DNA of 15,229 bases from JAFGQJ01 sp964495755 (GTDB lineage: Bacteria; Spirochaetota; Spirochaetia; SZUA-6; DRHE01), in contig CAZBXU010000093.1 in assembly GCA_964495755.1 (NCBI GenBank), positions 1 to 15,229 on the forward strand, read 5' to 3'. A program made the position numbers and the translations under genes. Shown here piece by piece: positions 13,990 through 15,229 of this stretch; position 1 is the stretch's first letter, and every line of letters begins with the position of its first letter. The notes beneath the pieces are model-generated. The model did not search any database. It was not told where the DNA came from and saw only the letters and a program-made list of their open reading frames with translations.

Positions 13990-15229
13990 TCACGATTCCC
14001 GCACCTCCACGAACAGGGGAATCTTGTCAAAGCCCAAATCTCTGCGGATCCTACCGCTTAGATACTGATTGTACCGTTTCGGATAACCTTTGAGATGATT
14101 TACAAAAAAAAGGAAGGTTACAGGATTCACTCCGGTTTGGGTGGCATAACGAATCTTGATGTTACGTCCTCGGACCGGCAGGGCGTACTCGCTTATCCAG
14201 GTTCGCAGGAGCTGATTCAAACGCGGAGTAGCTACCTTTCGGTTTAGCTGGCTGGAAACATCAAGAACCGCTTCGAGCAGTTGAACAACCCCCCATCCTG
14301 TACTCGCAGATATTCGCAGCAGAGGAGCAAAATCCAGAGTGGGAAACAAGAAGCGCGTCCGCTCCCGCACCTCCCGCCAGAGAGGCCCCTCCAGGTCCTT
14401 TGCTTTCCCTTCCACCCGCTTATCCCACTTGTTGAGAACCAGGATGATTCCCCTTCCCCTTCGAGCTGCGAGGGCAGCGATTTTTTTATCCTGGTCGCTG
14501 ATACCCTCGGTGGCATCTATCAAAAGAAGCACTATATCCGCTTCCTCGATACTCTTGATGGAACGATTCACAGAGTAGTACTCCACGGACTCGCTGACCT
14601 TGCTCTTGCGGCGAATCCCTGCCGTATCGACAACCTCCAGGTGATACTGCTTATACAGGAACTGTCCTTCCACGGGGTCTCTGGTCGTGCCGGGAATCTC
14701 CGTAACAAGTGATTTCTCAGTTTTCAGAAACTGATTGAGCAGTGTAGATTTACCGGTATTTGGCTTGCCGAGGATAGTTAGCCGCATACCCTTCTTTGGC
14801 TTGAGATCCGGTACTCCGGTTCCTGCATAACCGCTTTGAACGGCAGATTCGTAGATAGAATCCTTGAGCGTGTTGATGTTTCTACCATGTACGGCGGATA
14901 CGGGGATGAGCCGGGGAATCCCTACCCTGTGAAACTCTCCCAAATTCATGGCCCGCTTTTCGTTGTCGACTTTGTTCACAACCAGAATCAGTTTCTCCTG
15001 GTAAGGGCGGAGCTTCTCAAGAAATTCGAGATCCTCGCCGCTCAATCCGTCCGCTTCCACGAGCAGGAGAATCAGATCGCACTGCTCGGCGATCGCCGTA
15101 CTTTTAGCAGTAACTCGTTGTTCTATGATCCCCCCTGCCTGGTTGTAGCCACCGGTATCGACAAGGCTAAACTGCAGCTCTCGGATATGGATGCGCCCCT
15201 CCACCGCGTCCCTGGTTACTCCCGGAGTG
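13990..15229 (-). CDS. der: Ribosome-assembly GTPase Der (EngA), 5' end outside window
   Basis: Essential tandem-GTPase acting in 50S ribosomal subunit maturation. The open frame continues to the window edge: codons 15205-15228 read TPGVTRDA, the G2 region of the first GTPase domain, so only the N-terminal G1 loop part is missing. Visible in order: first-domain DTGG (G3) and NKVD (G4); second-domain GKPNTGKST (G1), PGTTRD (G2), DTAG (G3) and NKWD (G4); then the C-terminal KH-like domain ending LFVEVRES. About 412 codons are present; full-length Der proteins are about 435-490 residues. The GTG at 15204 is an internal codon, not the start. A 13-nt gap separates it from the MerR gene. Confidence 0.97.
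   Translation of the reverse strand, partial: TPGVTRDAVEGRIHIRELQFSLVDTGGYNQAGGIIEQRVTAKSTAIAEQCDLILLLVEADGLSGEDLEFLEKLRPYQEKLILVVNKVDNEKRAMNLGEFHRVGIPRLIPVSAVHGRNINTLKDSIYESAVQSGYAGTGVPDLKPKKGMRLTILGKPNTGKSTLLNQFLKTEKSLVTEIPGTTRDPVEGQFLYKQYHLEVVDTAGIRRKSKVSESVEYYSVNRSIKSIEEADIVLLLIDATEGISDQDKKIAALAARRGRGIILVLNKWDKRVEGKAKDLEGPLWREVRERTRFLFPTLDFAPLLRISASTGWGVVQLLEAVLDVSSQLNRKVATPRLNQLLRTWISEYALPVRGRNIKIRYATQTGVNPVTFLFFVNHLKGYPKRYNQYLSGRIRRDLGFDKIPLFVEVRES

Noticed and set aside
13977..14030. Upstream start for the MerR gene inside der
   Set aside because: It adds 18 residues without MerR homology. The ATG at 13976 starts exactly at the helix-turn-helix.
1..15229. tRNA, rRNA, CRISPR, insertion sequence or phage features
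   Set aside because: No cloverleaf-like GTTCGA arms, no regularly spaced repeats, no transposase or integrase motifs and no terminal repeats were seen on either strand.

Overview
The window is an ordinary-looking chromosomal stretch in which every credible gene reads on the minus strand, so transcription runs from position 15229 towards 1. The best guess for the host is a spirochaete, probably a free-living Spirochaeta/Sediminispirochaeta-type or a treponeme relative. The evidence is the 1081-residue membrane-anchored coiled-coil protein with a small helix-turn-helix-like C-terminus, which looks like the spirochaete-specific 'SpiroCoCo' type, together with DnaK, DnaJ and GrpE sequences that read like spirochaete versions. 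This is inference from memory, not from a search.

In order of transcription: (1) 15229-10965 is a tight cluster of the GTPase gene der (5' end outside the window), a short MerR-type regulator, a UDPGP-family sugar-nucleotide pyrophosphorylase, and a secreted protein of unknown function with a possible Cys/His catalytic site. The last three are coupled by 4-nt and 23-nt overlaps. (2) A near-consensus sigma-A/sigma-70 promoter (TTGACA-N17-TATGAT, 10931-10959) drives the giant coiled-coil gene (10853-7608). A CaCA-family cation exchanger (7543-6557) follows. (3) A second strong promoter (A-tract, TTGACA-N15-TATTAT, 6511-6537) and a 27-bp dyad in the leader precede the chaperone operon grpE-dnaK-dnaJ. 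(4) An orphan seven-helix histidine kinase begins 2 nt after dnaJ and so appears to be part of the chaperone operon. (5) Butyrate kinase (buk) follows after 83 nt, with a possible promoter of its own. Its usual partner ptb is not in the window.

Functionally the window joins housekeeping modules: ribosome assembly (Der), envelope precursor synthesis (UDPGP) with a co-translated exported protein, a probable cell-architecture protein, cation homeostasis, protein folding, and acyl-phosphate/ATP metabolism. No mobile element, tRNA, rRNA, CRISPR array or clear intrinsic terminator was seen, and no gap between genes exceeds about 150 nt. The points most worth a second look are the histidine kinase coupled to dnaJ, the non-CIRCE dyad in the grpE leader, the exchanger whose key Asn and Asp appear swapped between its two repeats, and the secreted Cys/His protein overlapping the UDPGP gene.
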